Shown: positions 15,904 to 24,438, numbered from the stretch's first letter. The stretch is 64,000 nucleotides of DNA from Curvibacter microcysteis (GCF_028649435.1 NZ_JAQSIN010000012.1), one strand, 5' to 3'. The notes: generated by a model from the sequence alone, not told the origin. Made by a program: numbers and translations.

Positions 15904-18753
15904 CTATATGGCCAATTCAGGGGCTTCGGTGTTGGGCCGGACCCACCGGACCAAACGTTTGAGCTCTGGGACGCAAGAACCACAATTCGTGCCACATTTG
16001 AGCGCGCACTGCAGTTCTTTGAGCCTTTCGTCGTCGGATCCCCTGCTTTGGGCCAGTTGATGGCGAATGGATTGCTCGTTGACGCCCAGGCAGCTGCAAA
16101 CCAGGGCGCTGCGTGCGGCTTGGGCCACGGGCGGTGTGGCGCCAGGGCTCAGCAGGCGTTGGCCGTAGGCGCTCACGTCCTGCGCTTCTTGCAGCAGGGG
16201 GCGCAGCCAGGCTTGGGCGCGGGTGTCGCCCGCCAGCAGCCAAGCGCCCACATGGCGTTGTTCGCCGTCCGCCAAGACTTGCACGGTGCGGTACTGGTCA
16301 TGGCTCGCGTCGCTGTAGTGCAAGGCCTGGCGCGAGTCCAGACCCAGCAGCGTCTCGATTTGTCGCAGCAGCGCGGGGGCCGGGGCGCGGCTGGCGGCGG
16401 CGCGAAACAGCAGGCCGGCCTTTTGGGTCGGGGCCTGTTCCAGCGGCACGGTGTCGCTGAAGGGCACGCAGCTGCTGTAGTCAAACTCAGCCATCAGGGC
16501 CTTGAGTGATTCGCGCACGCGCAGCACCTGCTGCGCTGGCAGCCAGGCCATGGCGACCAGCGACCAGGGCAGGGCGGCCGCTTCCAACTGCACCGCGGCG
16601 TGCTTGAGTTCCGGTTGCTTGGAGCGTGGGCAGTAGGCCGAGGGCAGCAGCGCGTTCACCCCGGTCAGGGCCTGGCCCGCCTCGTCGTGCCCGCCGAGGA
16701 ACTCCTGGCCCCAATGCATGGCGATGAAGACCTGCTGCGGCCCCTGTTCGGGGCTGGCCTGCACCGGCAGCACGACCTGGCCCCGGCGCGAGCGCACCCG
16801 CACCAGGGCGCCGTCTTCCCAGCCCAAGCGGGCCAGGTCTTGCGGGTTGACTTGCACGGCTGGTTCGGCCACATGGCCAAACAGGCGGCCCAGGGTGCCG
16901 GTGCGGCTCATGCCATGCCACTGGTCGCGCAGGCGCCCGGTGTTGAGGGAGAAGGGGTAGGCCTCGTCCCGCGCTTCGGCCACCGGGTGGTAGGTCGTGC
17001 TGTGGAAGCGGGCCTTGCCGTCGGGGGTGGGGAAGACGCCATCTTCGTACAAGCGTTCTTTGCCTTGGCTGGCCCCGCTGGGCCAGGGCCATTGCTGGGG
17101 ACCTTGGGCATCGAGCAGGGCGTAGCTGAGGCCGGTGATGTCCAGGTCGCGGCCTCGGGTGGATTCGCGGTGCTCGTTCCAGATGGCTTCGGTGCCGCGC
17201 AGGGCATCCTGGGTGTCGTAAGGAAACAGGCTGGCTTGCCCCGGGCGCAGCCGGGCTTCCAGGCGCTGGGCCAGGGCCACGCCGATGGCCCAGTCGTGGC
17301 GCGCCTCGCCGCTGGGCGGGGTGGCGGCGCGCACCCGGCTGATGCGCCGCTCGCTGTTGGTCACGGTGCCGGTCTTTTCGCCCCAGGTGGTGGCGGGCAG
17401 CAGCAGGTCGGCGTAGGCCGCGGTGGCGGTGGTGGCAAAGGCCTCCTGCAGCACGACGAACTCGGCCCGTTCCAGTGCACGGCGCACCGTGGCTTGGTCG
17501 GGCAGGGACTGGGCCGGGTTGGTGCAGGCGATCCACAAGGCCTTGATCTCGCCGTCGGCGGCGGCTTCGAACATTTCCACCGCGGATTTGCCCGGCACGC
17601 TGGGCACGTCGGGTACGCCCCACAAGGCGGCCACTTCGGCGCGGTGCACGGGGTTGGCCAGGTCGCGGTGGGCGCTCAACAGGTTGGACAGGCCGCCGAC
17701 CTCGCGTCCGCCCATGGCGTTGGGCTGGCCCGTCAGTGAGAACGGGGCCGCACCGGGGCGGCCGATCTGGCCCGTGGCCAGGTGCAGGTTGATCAGCGCC
17801 GCGTTTTTATCGGTGCCACTGCTGGACTGGTTCAGGCCCTGGCAGTAGAGGCTCAGGGTGGCGGGTGAGGTGGCGAACAGGCGCGTGGCTTCAAGCAGGT
17901 CCTCGACCGAGATGCCACAGACTTGCGCCGTGCGTTCGGGTGTGCAGTCGCGCACTTGTTCGACCAGGGCTTCAAAGCCATGCGTGTGGGCGGCGATGTA
18001 GGCCGGCTGGGTCCAGCCCTGGCGCAGCATCAGGTGCAACATGCCGTGGTAGAGCATGACGTCGGTGCCAGGCTGCAGGGCCAGGTGCAGGTCGGCCAGC
18101 TCCACGGTGTCGGTGCGCCGAGGGTCGATGACCACGATCTTCAGCTCGGGCCGGGCGCGTTTGGCGTCTTCGATGCGGCGAAACAGGATGGGGTGCGCCC
18201 AAGCGGTGTTGCTGCCGGAGATGAACAGGCAGTGGGCATGGTCCACGTCGGCGTAGCTGGCTGGTGGCGCGTCGGCCCCCAGGGTGAGCTTGTAGCCGGC
18301 CACCGCGCTGCTCATGCACAGGCGTGAGTTGGTGTCCAGGTTGTTGCTGCCCAGCAGGCCTTTGACGAGTTTGTTGAAGACGTAGTAGTCCTCGGTCAGC
18401 AATTGGCCCGACAGGTAAAAGCCCAGTGCGTTGGGACCATGGCGCTGCACCACATCGGCCAGGCGCTGGCTGGCCAGGTCCAGGGCGCTGTCCCAGTCCA
18501 GGGCCAGCGGGCTGGCCTGGCGCTGCAGGCGCAGCTGGGGTTGCAGCAGCCGGGTCTGCTGTGTGACCTCGGGGCGGGCGGTCAGGTGCAGGGTCGAGCC
18601 CTTGGTGCACAGGCGGCCAAAGTTGGCCGGGTGATCGGGGTCGCCGCGCACACCGGTGATGGTGGCACCACGCGACTCGATGATGACGCCGCAGCCGACG
18701 CCGCAGTAAGAGCAGGTGGAGCGGGTTTCGCGCAGGGCATCGGAGCAGGTCAT
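15904..18753 (-). CDS. nasA: Assimilatory nitrate reductase catalytic subunit
   Basis: A 949-residue molybdopterin oxidoreductase that reduces nitrate to nitrite in the cytoplasm. The N terminus has the [4Fe-4S] cysteines C14, C17, C21 and C49 (CSYCGVGCG, LCTKG). The Mo-bis-MGD domains follow (e.g. GFYLSGQLLTEDYYVFNKL, CQGLNQSSSGTDKNAALIN). The molybdopterin dinucleotide-binding domain spans roughly residues 580-700. The last 70 residues form a BFD-like [2Fe-2S] domain (CSCLGVNE, CGTNCGSCVPEL), the extension seen in Klebsiella NasA. No signal peptide is present. The electron donor is probably the flavoprotein at 19590-20816. It precedes ybiB by 67 bases. Confidence 0.95.
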   Translation of the reverse strand: MTCSDALRETRSTCSYCGVGCGVIIESRGATITGVRGDPDHPANFGRLCTKGSTLHLTARPEVTQQTRLLQPQLRLQRQASPLALDWDSALDLASQRLADVVQRHGPNALGFYLSGQLLTEDYYVFNKLVKGLLGSNNLDTNSRLCMSSAVAGYKLTLGADAPPASYADVDHAHCLFISGSNTAWAHPILFRRIEDAKRARPELKIVVIDPRRTDTVELADLHLALQPGTDVMLYHGMLHLMLRQGWTQPAYIAAHTHGFEALVEQVRDCTPERTAQVCGISVEDLLEATRLFATSPATLSLYCQGLNQSSSGTDKNAALINLHLATGQIGRPGAAPFSLTGQPNAMGGREVGGLSNLLSAHRDLANPVHRAEVAALWGVPDVPSVPGKSAVEMFEAAADGEIKALWIACTNPAQSLPDQATVRRALERAEFVVLQEAFATTATAAYADLLLPATTWGEKTGTVTNSERRISRVRAATPPSGEARHDWAIGVALAQRLEARLRPGQASLFPYDTQDALRGTEAIWNEHRESTRGRDLDITGLSYALLDAQGPQQWPWPSGASQGKERLYEDGVFPTPDGKARFHSTTYHPVAEARDEAYPFSLNTGRLRDQWHGMSRTGTLGRLFGHVAEPAVQVNPQDLARLGWEDGALVRVRSRRGQVVLPVQASPEQGPQQVFIAMHWGQEFLGGHDEAGQALTGVNALLPSAYCPRSKQPELKHAAVQLEAAALPWSLVAMAWLPAQQVLRVRESLKALMAEFDYSSCVPFSDTVPLEQAPTQKAGLLFRAAASRAPAPALLRQIETLLGLDSRQALHYSDASHDQYRTVQVLADGEQRHVGAWLLAGDTRAQAWLRPLLQEAQDVSAYGQRLLSPGATPPVAQAARSALVCSCLGVNEQSIRHQLAQSRGSDDERLKELQCALKCGTNCGSCVPELKRLVRWVRPNTEAPELAI

Positions 18754-18774
18754 GGTCAGGTCTCGGGCTGGGGC

Positions 18775-19569
18775 TCAGGTCTTCAGGGCGGCGTAGAAGC
18801 GGGTCACGCGGTCCATCACGGCCAGCAGGTTTTCGCTGCTGACAAAGACCTCGGTCAGTTGCTTGGGGCTGCTGGCTTCGGCTTGCAGGGCCGCATCGAA
18901 GAACACCCACTGGCCTTCGGCCAAGGTCAGTTCTTCGGCGATGCGTTGGGTGGTCTCGGGGGCCTGGCTCAGGGCTTTGGCCGCGGTGACAAACTCTTGC
19001 CGGGCCAGCTTGATCTCCTGCCGGGCCGTGGGCACGTCCACTTGCCAGGCGGCCGCGAAATAGAACTTCGCCATGCGCTGCGACAGCATGCGTTGGCGGC
19101 CGGCCAGGTTGACCCAGCGGCCGGCGCTGCGGGTGGCCAGGGCCTCAAGTTGTTGTGTGCCTTGATGCGCCAGGGCCAGCACCCGGCCATCGGCCTGCAA
19201 CAGGGCCTGGGCGCCGCTGCGCGAGGCCGGGGCGTTCAGCAGTTGCTCGCGAAAGCTGAGCCAGGCGCTGTCCAGCTCGGCATAGGTGTTGCGGATGCTG
19301 GGGCTGGGGGCGTAGGCCTGCAACTCGTTGAGTTGGCGTTCAAAGACTTCGATGGAGCGTTGCATCACTTGCAGGGCCTGGGCCCCACCAGTTTGTTGCA
19401 CCCGGGCCAGCCAGGCTTTGCTCAGGCGTTGCGACAGCATGCGTTGGCGCCCGGCGGTGTTGATGGCATCGCCAAGGTCATTGAGTTGGGCCCAGGCGGG
19501 CAGGGCGCTGCAGGCCGTCAGGGCGATCCAGTGGCGGCGGTTCAGGCGGGTGATGGGGGTGGAGGCCAT
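18775..19569 (-). CDS. Exported protein with two PilJ-type (NarX-like) domains
   Basis: 264 residues. The N terminus RLNRRHWIALTACSALPAWA is a signal sequence with a twin arginine (possible Tat route), so the protein should be periplasmic. Two copies of a helical domain each carry the motif AGRQRMLSQR, near residues 39 and 145, related to the P box that binds nitrate in NarX and NarQ. There is no membrane anchor or signalling domain after them. It is encoded between the flavoprotein and nasA with about 20-base gaps. A role in binding or sensing nitrate or nitrite in the periplasm is inferred from motif and context; the partner is not evident. Confidence 0.85.
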   Translation of the reverse strand: MASTPITRLNRRHWIALTACSALPAWAQLNDLGDAINTAGRQRMLSQRLSKAWLARVQQTGGAQALQVMQRSIEVFERQLNELQAYAPSPSIRNTYAELDSAWLSFREQLLNAPASRSGAQALLQADGRVLALAHQGTQQLEALATRSAGRWVNLAGRQRMLSQRMAKFYFAAAWQVDVPTARQEIKLARQEFVTAAKALSQAPETTQRIAEELTLAEGQWVFFDAALQAEASSPKQLTEVFVSSENLLAVMDRVTRFYAALKT

Positions 19570-19589
19570 GGTGGGGAATCCGTTTCGGT

Positions 19590-20816
19590 TCAGTGAGCCC
19601 GTTCGGCCGGTGGGCCAAACATCAATTGCCCACGCAAAGAACCCAGGCTGGCGCCCTCGCGCAGCAGTTGGAAGTACCAGCTGCCGTCCTGCGTGTCACC
19701 GTACAGGCAGGCGCCCACCAGCTTGTCGTCGCGCAGCACCAGCTTCTTGTAGACCCCGCCGGCCGGGTCGGTGAGCACAATTTCTTCGCTGCCCTCGCCG
19801 CCCATGAAGTCACCGGCCGAGAACAGGTCGATGCCGGTGACCTTGAGCTTGGTGGAGGTCTGCGAGCCGGCATAGCGCGCCATGCCCCATTCAGCCAGGT
19901 GGTTGGCCGCCACCTGGGCCTGCTCATAAAGCGGGGCCACCAGACCGTAGGCCGTGCCCCGGTGGGCTGCGCATTCACCGACCGAGTAGATGCGCGCATC
20001 GGTGACGGTTTGCAGGGTGTCGTGCACCACGATGCCACGGTTCACCAGCAGGCCCATCTGCTCGGCCAGCTCGGTGTTGGGGCGGATGCCCACGGCCATC
20101 ACCACCAGATCGGCAGGGATCTCGCTGCCGTCCTTGAAGCGCAGGGCGCGCACACGGCCGGCCTCGTCGCCCAGCAGGGCCTCGGTGTGGGCCCCCAGGC
20201 GGAACGCCAGGCCGCGCGCTTGCAGCGCGTCTTGCAGCAGGCGGCCGGCGGACTGGTCAAGTTGGCGATCCAGCAGCCAGTCGCCCACATGCACCACGGT
20301 GACGTCCATGCCGCGCAGGCGCAGGCCATTGGCCGCCTCCAGGCCCAGCAAGCCGCCGCCGATGACCACGGCATGGCCCGGGCGGCTGGCCGCTTCGATC
20401 ATGGCCTGGGTGTCGGCGATGTCCCGGTACGCCATCACCCCTTGCAGGGTGTTGCCGGGCACGGGCAGCATGAAGGGCTTGGAGCCGGTGCACAGCAGCA
20501 GGCGGTCGTAGGCCGCTTCGGTCCCGTCTTCGGCGCGCACCCGCCGCTTCACGCGGTCCACGGCGACCACTTTGCTGCCGGTGTGCAGGGTGATGCCGTG
20601 CGAGCGGTACCAGTCCAGCGGGTTGAGCACGATCTCGTCCAGGGTCTGCTCGCCGGCCAACACGGGCGACAACATGATGCGGTTGTAGTTGGGGTGGGGC
20701 TCGGCGCCGAAGATGGTGATGTCGTAGCGGTCCGGGGCCAGCTTCATCAGTTCTTCAATGGTGCGCACGCCGGCCATGCCGTTGCCCACCATCACCAGTT
20801 TCTGCTTGTCACTCAT
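19590..20816 (-). CDS. NirB-like NAD(P)/FAD-dependent oxidoreductase, probable electron donor to NasA
   Basis: 408 residues that match only the N-terminal half of nitrite reductase NirB and the NasB/NasC-type reductases. The FAD motif VGNGMAGVRTIEEL is at the N terminus, the NAD(P)H motif VVIGGGLLGLEAANGL near residue 150, and the conserved YSVGECAAHRG near 280. It lacks the siroheme and [4Fe-4S] part of NirB, so it is not a nitrite reductase. Being first in the operon with nasA, it most likely passes electrons from NAD(P)H to NasA. Its 5' leader carries a sigma-54 promoter, ANTAR-type hairpins and a terminator. Confidence 0.88.
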   Translation of the reverse strand: MSDKQKLVMVGNGMAGVRTIEELMKLAPDRYDITIFGAEPHPNYNRIMLSPVLAGEQTLDEIVLNPLDWYRSHGITLHTGSKVVAVDRVKRRVRAEDGTEAAYDRLLLCTGSKPFMLPVPGNTLQGVMAYRDIADTQAMIEAASRPGHAVVIGGGLLGLEAANGLRLRGMDVTVVHVGDWLLDRQLDQSAGRLLQDALQARGLAFRLGAHTEALLGDEAGRVRALRFKDGSEIPADLVVMAVGIRPNTELAEQMGLLVNRGIVVHDTLQTVTDARIYSVGECAAHRGTAYGLVAPLYEQAQVAANHLAEWGMARYAGSQTSTKLKVTGIDLFSAGDFMGGEGSEEIVLTDPAGGVYKKLVLRDDKLVGACLYGDTQDGSWYFQLLREGASLGSLRGQLMFGPPAERAH

Positions 20817-20860
20817 GGCCTCTCCGTCGCGTGAACCCCCTTGTTGGCGGTTCGGAAAAC

Positions 20861-20914
20861 AAAAAAGGCGCCCTCACCAAGCTCGGCCCGAGGGGCCAAA
20901 CGGGTGGGGACGCC
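20861..20914 (-). terminator. Leader terminator (attenuator) of the flavoprotein-nasA operon
   Basis: Read on the minus strand, the 5' arm GGCGTCC (20908-20914) pairs with GGGCGCC (20867-20873), with one G-U pair, followed by six T. It lies 45 bases before the ATG at 20816, inside the leader rather than at a gene end. The 5' arm overlaps the second ANTAR hairpin, so the two structures exclude each other. Confidence 0.85.
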
Positions 20915-20948
20915 TTCGTCCTTGAACCCCTGCGCTGCGCCATTGCAG
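20908..20948 (-). promoter_or_regulatory. ANTAR-target two-hairpin RNA element, leader of the flavoprotein-nasA operon
   Basis: Minus-strand RNA. Hairpin 1 (20935-20948) is CUGC-AAUGGC-GCAG, with the A1 and G4 loop positions expected for ANTAR targets. Hairpin 2 (20908-20921) is GGAC-GAAGGC-GUCC, which has G4 but G instead of A at loop position 1. Thirteen bases separate them. Hairpin 2 uses the same GUCC as the terminator arm. The likely binder is NasT (24603-25229). Confidence 0.75.
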
Positions 20949-20986
20949 TGCCGAAGTCCACAGCCTTGGGGGCTGATGCGAAAACT

Positions 20987-21003
20987 AAGCAATGCCTGTG
21001 CCA
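20987..21003 (-). promoter_or_regulatory. Sigma-54 promoter of the flavoprotein-nasA operon
   Basis: The minus strand reads TGGCACAGGCATTGCTT, a match to TGGCACRNNNNTTGCW with GG and GC 10 bases apart. Transcription would start about 160 bases before the ATG at 20816, which leaves room for the hairpin leader. Confidence 0.88.
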
Positions 21004-21086
21004 AGCTGGGTGCTGCTGTCCGGCTGCGGCATGGCGCTTGGGGCCCCGGGTGAGGTCGGGGTGTGGTGCACGCCGCCGGGCTTTGC

Positions 21087-21103
21087 TGCACCAGCTTGGG
21101 GCG
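21087..21103 (-). promoter_or_regulatory. NtrC-like binding site upstream of the flavoprotein-nasA promoter
   Basis: The plus strand reads TGCACCAGCTTGGGGCG: a perfect left half of the NtrC dyad TGCACC-N4-GGTGCA and a right half with partial agreement. It lies about 85 bases upstream of the sigma-54 promoter, a normal distance for an NtrC activator site. The same TGCACCAGCTT occurs upstream of nrtA. Confidence 0.55.
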
Positions 21104-21175
21104 TGCGCTGCATGGCTGGCCGGTGGGGCGCTTCAGGCCTGATCACCCCAGGGTCACGAGGGGCCTTGCCCCATG

Positions 21176-21209
21176 AAAAAAGCCCCGGCGCTTGGCAGCG
21201 CCTGGGGCT
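21176..21209 (-). terminator. Intrinsic terminator after nrtC
   Basis: On the minus strand the stem AGCCCCAGGCGC / GCGCCGGGGCT (one mismatch, 6-base loop) is followed by six T. It lies about 43 bases after the nrtC stop and separates nrtABC from the next nitrate operon. Confidence 0.88.
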
Positions 21210-21251
21210 GGTTCGGGGCGGACCGCGCTTGGATGGCGGCGCAGCGCGGGC

Positions 21252-22058
21252 TCAGGCTGCGGTTTTCTCGACGTGGGCCTGGCGGGTGTAGAGGAAGTCG
21301 ATCACCGCTTTGCGGTAGCCCAGGTACTGAGCGCTCTCAGCCAGCGCCACACGCGAGCGCGGACGGTCCAGCTCGACGGACAGCACTTCGCCGATGGTGG
21401 CGGCCGGGCCGTTGGTCATCATCACGATCTTGTCGGACAGCAGCACGGCCTCGTCCACATCGTGGGTCACCATGACCACGGTAGCCTGGGTCTTGGCGAC
21501 GATTTCCAGCAACTCGTCCTGCAGCTTGGCGCGGGTGAGCGCGTCGAGGGCACCGAAAGGCTCGTCCATCAGCAGCACCTGGGGTTCCATGGACAGGGCG
21601 CGTGCAATGCCCACGCGCTGTTTCATGCCGCCGGAGATTTCACCGGGACGCTTTTGCGCGGCCGGCGTCAGGCCGACCAGGGCCAGAGCGGCCTCGGTAC
21701 GGGTCTTGAGTTGGGCCTTGCTTTCTTTGCCGCCAAACACGCGCTCGACCGCCAGAAAGATGTTTTCGTAGCAGGTCAGCCAAGGCAGCAGGGAGTGGTT
21801 CTGGAACACCACGGCGCGCTCCGGGCCGGGGCCTTTGATTTCGCGGTTGGCGCACAGCAGCACGCCGTTGGTGGGCTGGGTCAGGCCCGCAATCAGGTTG
21901 AGCAGGGTGGACTTGCCGCAACCCGAGTGCCCGATCAGGGCCACGAACTCGCCCTTGGCGATGTTCAGGTCGATGTTGCGCAGCGCCGGGAAGGTGCCCT
22001 TGGGGGTGCGGAAGGTTTGCTCCACGCCCTGGATTTCAATGTACTTGCTGGTGTTCAT
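21252..22058 (-). CDS. nrtC: Nitrate ABC transporter ATP-binding protein
   Basis: 268 residues of a single nucleotide-binding domain of the nitrate/sulfonate/taurine importer type. Visible are Walker A GHSGCGKST near residue 43, the signature SGGMKQR, Walker B LLMDEPFGALD and the switch His in VTHDVDEAV. It lacks the C-terminal NrtA-like domain that cyanobacterial NrtC carries, so NrtD would be an equally good name. It powers uptake through the permease encoded 27 bases upstream. Last gene of nrtABC. Confidence 0.92.
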   Translation of the reverse strand: MNTSKYIEIQGVEQTFRTPKGTFPALRNIDLNIAKGEFVALIGHSGCGKSTLLNLIAGLTQPTNGVLLCANREIKGPGPERAVVFQNHSLLPWLTCYENIFLAVERVFGGKESKAQLKTRTEAALALVGLTPAAQKRPGEISGGMKQRVGIARALSMEPQVLLMDEPFGALDALTRAKLQDELLEIVAKTQATVVMVTHDVDEAVLLSDKIVMMTNGPAATIGEVLSVELDRPRSRVALAESAQYLGYRKAVIDFLYTRQAHVEKTAA

Positions 22059-22085
22059 GGCAGGTCTCCGGTGGGGTGGTGGGGG

Positions 22086-22997
22086 TCAGCTCTTCACTTC
22101 TTCAAAGGTGAAGGCGGTGGCGATCTTGACCAGGGCGTATTCGAGCAGCAGGCCCACGATGCCGATCACGAAGATCGCGATGATGATGTTCTTGACGTTG
22201 AGGTTGTTCCACTCGTCCCAGACCCAGAAGCCGATGCCGACGCCACCGGTCAACATTTCAGCCGCCACGATCACCAGCCAGGCCGTGCCCACCGCGAGGC
22301 GCACACCGGTCAGCATGTAGGGCAGAACCGAGGGGAACAGGATTTTGGTGAAGATCTTCCACTCCGACAGCTTGAGCACGCGGGCCACGTTCATGTAGTC
22401 CTGTGGCACGCGCTGCACGCCGACCGCGGTGTTGATGATCATGGGCCAGATCGAGCAGATGAAGATGGTCCAGATGGCGGCCGGGTTGGCGCCCTTGAAG
22501 ACCAGCAGGCCGATCGGCAGCCAGGCCAGCGGGGACACCGGGCGCAGCAGGCTGATCAGCGGGTTGAACATGCGCGACAGGAATTCGAAGCGCCCGATCA
22601 GGAAGCCCGCCGGGATGCCCACGGCCGCGGCCAGGCCGAAGCCCAGCGCCACGCGCTGCAGCGAGAACAGCACGTTCCAGCCCACACCCTGGTCGTTGGG
22701 GCCCTTGCGGTAGAAGGGGTCACTGAACACGTCGACCGCTTGCTTGAAAGTTTCCAGCGGCGACGGAATGGCGCTGGCGGTGGAGATCGACACGATGGCC
22801 CACAAACCCACCAACAAGCCCAAGCCCATCAAGGGTGGCAGCACGCGCAGCCAGAAGCCGCGCCAGTCGTAGGGCATGCGTTTGGGGGGGCTCATGGGGC
22901 GGACTTCTTTCGACACAGCGGCGCTGGCGGGTTGGGTGGGGCTGACGGCCGCCGGGGCGGTCGTCTCGAGGGGGTGATGGAAAACGGCGCTGACCAT
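22086..22997 (-). CDS. nrtB: Nitrate ABC transporter permease
   Basis: 303 residues. A charged, Ala/Pro-rich N-terminal tail of about 50 residues is followed by six hydrophobic segments of the BPD-transport family (e.g. LGLLVGLWAIVSIS, ALGFGLAAAVGIPAGFLIG, LAWLPIGLLVFKGANPAAIW). The EAA-like loop that contacts the ATPase is recognisable in VPQDYMNVARVLKLSEWKI. Upstream nrtA ends 22 bases before it, so the three nrt genes form one transcript. Confidence 0.93.
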   Translation of the reverse strand: MVSAVFHHPLETTAPAAVSPTQPASAAVSKEVRPMSPPKRMPYDWRGFWLRVLPPLMGLGLLVGLWAIVSISTASAIPSPLETFKQAVDVFSDPFYRKGPNDQGVGWNVLFSLQRVALGFGLAAAVGIPAGFLIGRFEFLSRMFNPLISLLRPVSPLAWLPIGLLVFKGANPAAIWTIFICSIWPMIINTAVGVQRVPQDYMNVARVLKLSEWKIFTKILFPSVLPYMLTGVRLAVGTAWLVIVAAEMLTGGVGIGFWVWDEWNNLNVKNIIIAIFVIGIVGLLLEYALVKIATAFTFEEVKS

Positions 22998-23019
22998 GGC
23001 GATCTCCTGGGCTGGGGGC

Positions 23020-24264
23020 TTAGGCGCTGACCTTGAAGGAGTCGGCGTACTTCTTCGGGTCCTTGCCGTCCCAGACCACGCCGTCGATCAGCTTGCTGCT
23101 GCGCATCGCGTCCTTGGGCACGCTGATCTTCAGGCCACTGGCGGCTTCCTTGTACAGGTCGACTTGGTTGATCTGCTTGGCCACGGCCAGGTAGTCCGGG
23201 TGGTCCTTGAGCAGGCCCCAGCGCTTGTGCTGGGTCAGGAACCACATGCCGTCGGACAAGTAGGGGAAGTTCACCGCGCCGTCGTTGAAGAACTTCATGT
23301 GGTTGGGGTCGTCCCAGGTCTTGCCCAGGCCGTTCTGGTAGCGACCCAGGATGCGTTGGTTGATGGCGTCGACGCCGGTGTTGACGTAGGACTTGTCGGC
23401 GATGGTTTCGGCCATCTTCAGCTTGTTTTGCAGGCTGGCGTCGATCCACTGGCTGGCTTCGAGCACCGCCATCATCACGGCGCGGCAGGTGTTGGGGTTC
23501 TTTTTGGCGAATTCGCCCGTGGTGCCCAGCACCTTCTCGGGGTGGTCCTTCCAGATGTCCTGGGTGGTGACGGCGGTGATGCCAATGCCGTCCATGATGG
23601 CGCGGTGGCCCCAGGGCTCGCCCACGCAGTAGCCGTCCATGTTGCCCACCCGCATGTTGGCCACCATTTGCGGCGGCGGCACGGTGATGACCTTGGCGTC
23701 CTTGAGTGGGTTCACGCCCACGCTGGCCAGCCAGTAGTACAGCCACATGGCGTGGGTGCCGGTGGGGAAGGTCTGGGCAAAGGTGTATTCGCGCTTTTCC
23801 GTGCCCATCAGCTTGGCCAGGCTGGCACCATCCACGGCGCCCTTGTCGGCCAGTTTCTTGGACAGGGTGATGGCCTGGCCGTTGTTGTTCAGCGTCATCA
23901 GGTTGGCCATGTCCTTCTTGGGGCCCCCCAGCCCCAGGTGCACGCCGTAGATCAGGCCGTACAGCACATGGGCGAAGTCCAGTTCACCGTTGACCAGCTT
24001 GTCGCGCACGCCGGCCCAGCTGGCTTCCTTGCTGAGCACAATCTTGACGCCATATTTTTTGTCAAAGCCCAGCACCGAGGCCATGACCACGCTGGCGCAG
24101 TCCGTCAGCGGGATGAAGCCAATCTTGACCTCTTCCTTCTCGGGCTTGTCGGAGCCCGCTGCGTGCACCAGGGTGCGCAGGGCGGGGCTCAGGCCTGCGG
24201 CCCCGACGGCTGCGGTTTGCAGGACGGCGCGTCGGCTCAGGCTGGTTTTCAACAGATGGGTCAT
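23020..24264 (-). CDS. nrtA: Nitrate ABC transporter substrate-binding protein
   Basis: 414 residues of the NrtA/SsuA-like family. The N terminus contains SRRAVLQTAAVGAAG, a twin-arginine signal, so it is exported folded to the periplasm. Conserved family parts include GFIPLTDCASVVMASVLGF near residue 50 and GYCVGEPWGHRAIMDGIG near 210. The ATG at 24264 has AAGGAG seven bases upstream. It is the first gene after a leader with sigma-54 promoter, ANTAR hairpins and terminator. Because it is exported, it cannot be the cytoplasmic sensor NasS, to which it is related. Confidence 0.93.
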   Translation of the reverse strand: MTHLLKTSLSRRAVLQTAAVGAAGLSPALRTLVHAAGSDKPEKEEVKIGFIPLTDCASVVMASVLGFDKKYGVKIVLSKEASWAGVRDKLVNGELDFAHVLYGLIYGVHLGLGGPKKDMANLMTLNNNGQAITLSKKLADKGAVDGASLAKLMGTEKREYTFAQTFPTGTHAMWLYYWLASVGVNPLKDAKVITVPPPQMVANMRVGNMDGYCVGEPWGHRAIMDGIGITAVTTQDIWKDHPEKVLGTTGEFAKKNPNTCRAVMMAVLEASQWIDASLQNKLKMAETIADKSYVNTGVDAINQRILGRYQNGLGKTWDDPNHMKFFNDGAVNFPYLSDGMWFLTQHKRWGLLKDHPDYLAVAKQINQVDLYKEAASGLKISVPKDAMRSSKLIDGVVWDGKDPKKYADSFKVSA

Positions 24265-24299
24265 GGGGCACTCCTTGGGACTGGGCGGAACAGAAAAGC

Positions 24300-24362
24300 A
24301 AAAAAGGCGTCCTCACACGCTCGCCGTCAGCCCGCAGGGGCTCGGCAAGAGGTGGGGACGCC
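24300..24362 (-). terminator. Leader terminator (attenuator) of nrtABC
   Basis: On the minus strand, GGCGTCC (24356-24362) pairs with GGACGCC (24306-24312), followed by six T. The enclosed bases form a further GC-rich stem. It lies 36 bases before the nrtA ATG. Its 5' arm is shared with ANTAR hairpin 2. Confidence 0.88.
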
Positions 24363-24411
24363 TTTGTCCTTGAGACAGATCAAGCCCGCCTTTGGACCTG
24401 CTCTGTCAGGT
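24356..24411 (-). promoter_or_regulatory. ANTAR-target two-hairpin RNA element, leader of nrtABC
   Basis: Minus-strand RNA. Hairpin 1 (24396-24411) is ACCUG-ACAGAG-CAGGU; hairpin 2 (24356-24369) is GGAC-AAAGGC-GUCC. Both six-base loops have A at position 1 and G at position 4, as in the published ANTAR-protein targets. The linker is 26 bases. Hairpin 2 overlaps the terminator's 5' arm, so holding it would let transcription continue into nrtA. Confidence 0.85.
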
Positions 24412-24438
24412 GACCCACTGGGGTCATTGCGACGGATT

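Noticed and set aside
21192..23030. A 612-codon plus-strand open frame opposite nrtC and nrtB
   Set aside because: The opposite strand codes for unmistakable transporter proteins; the plus-strand product has no recognisable domain.
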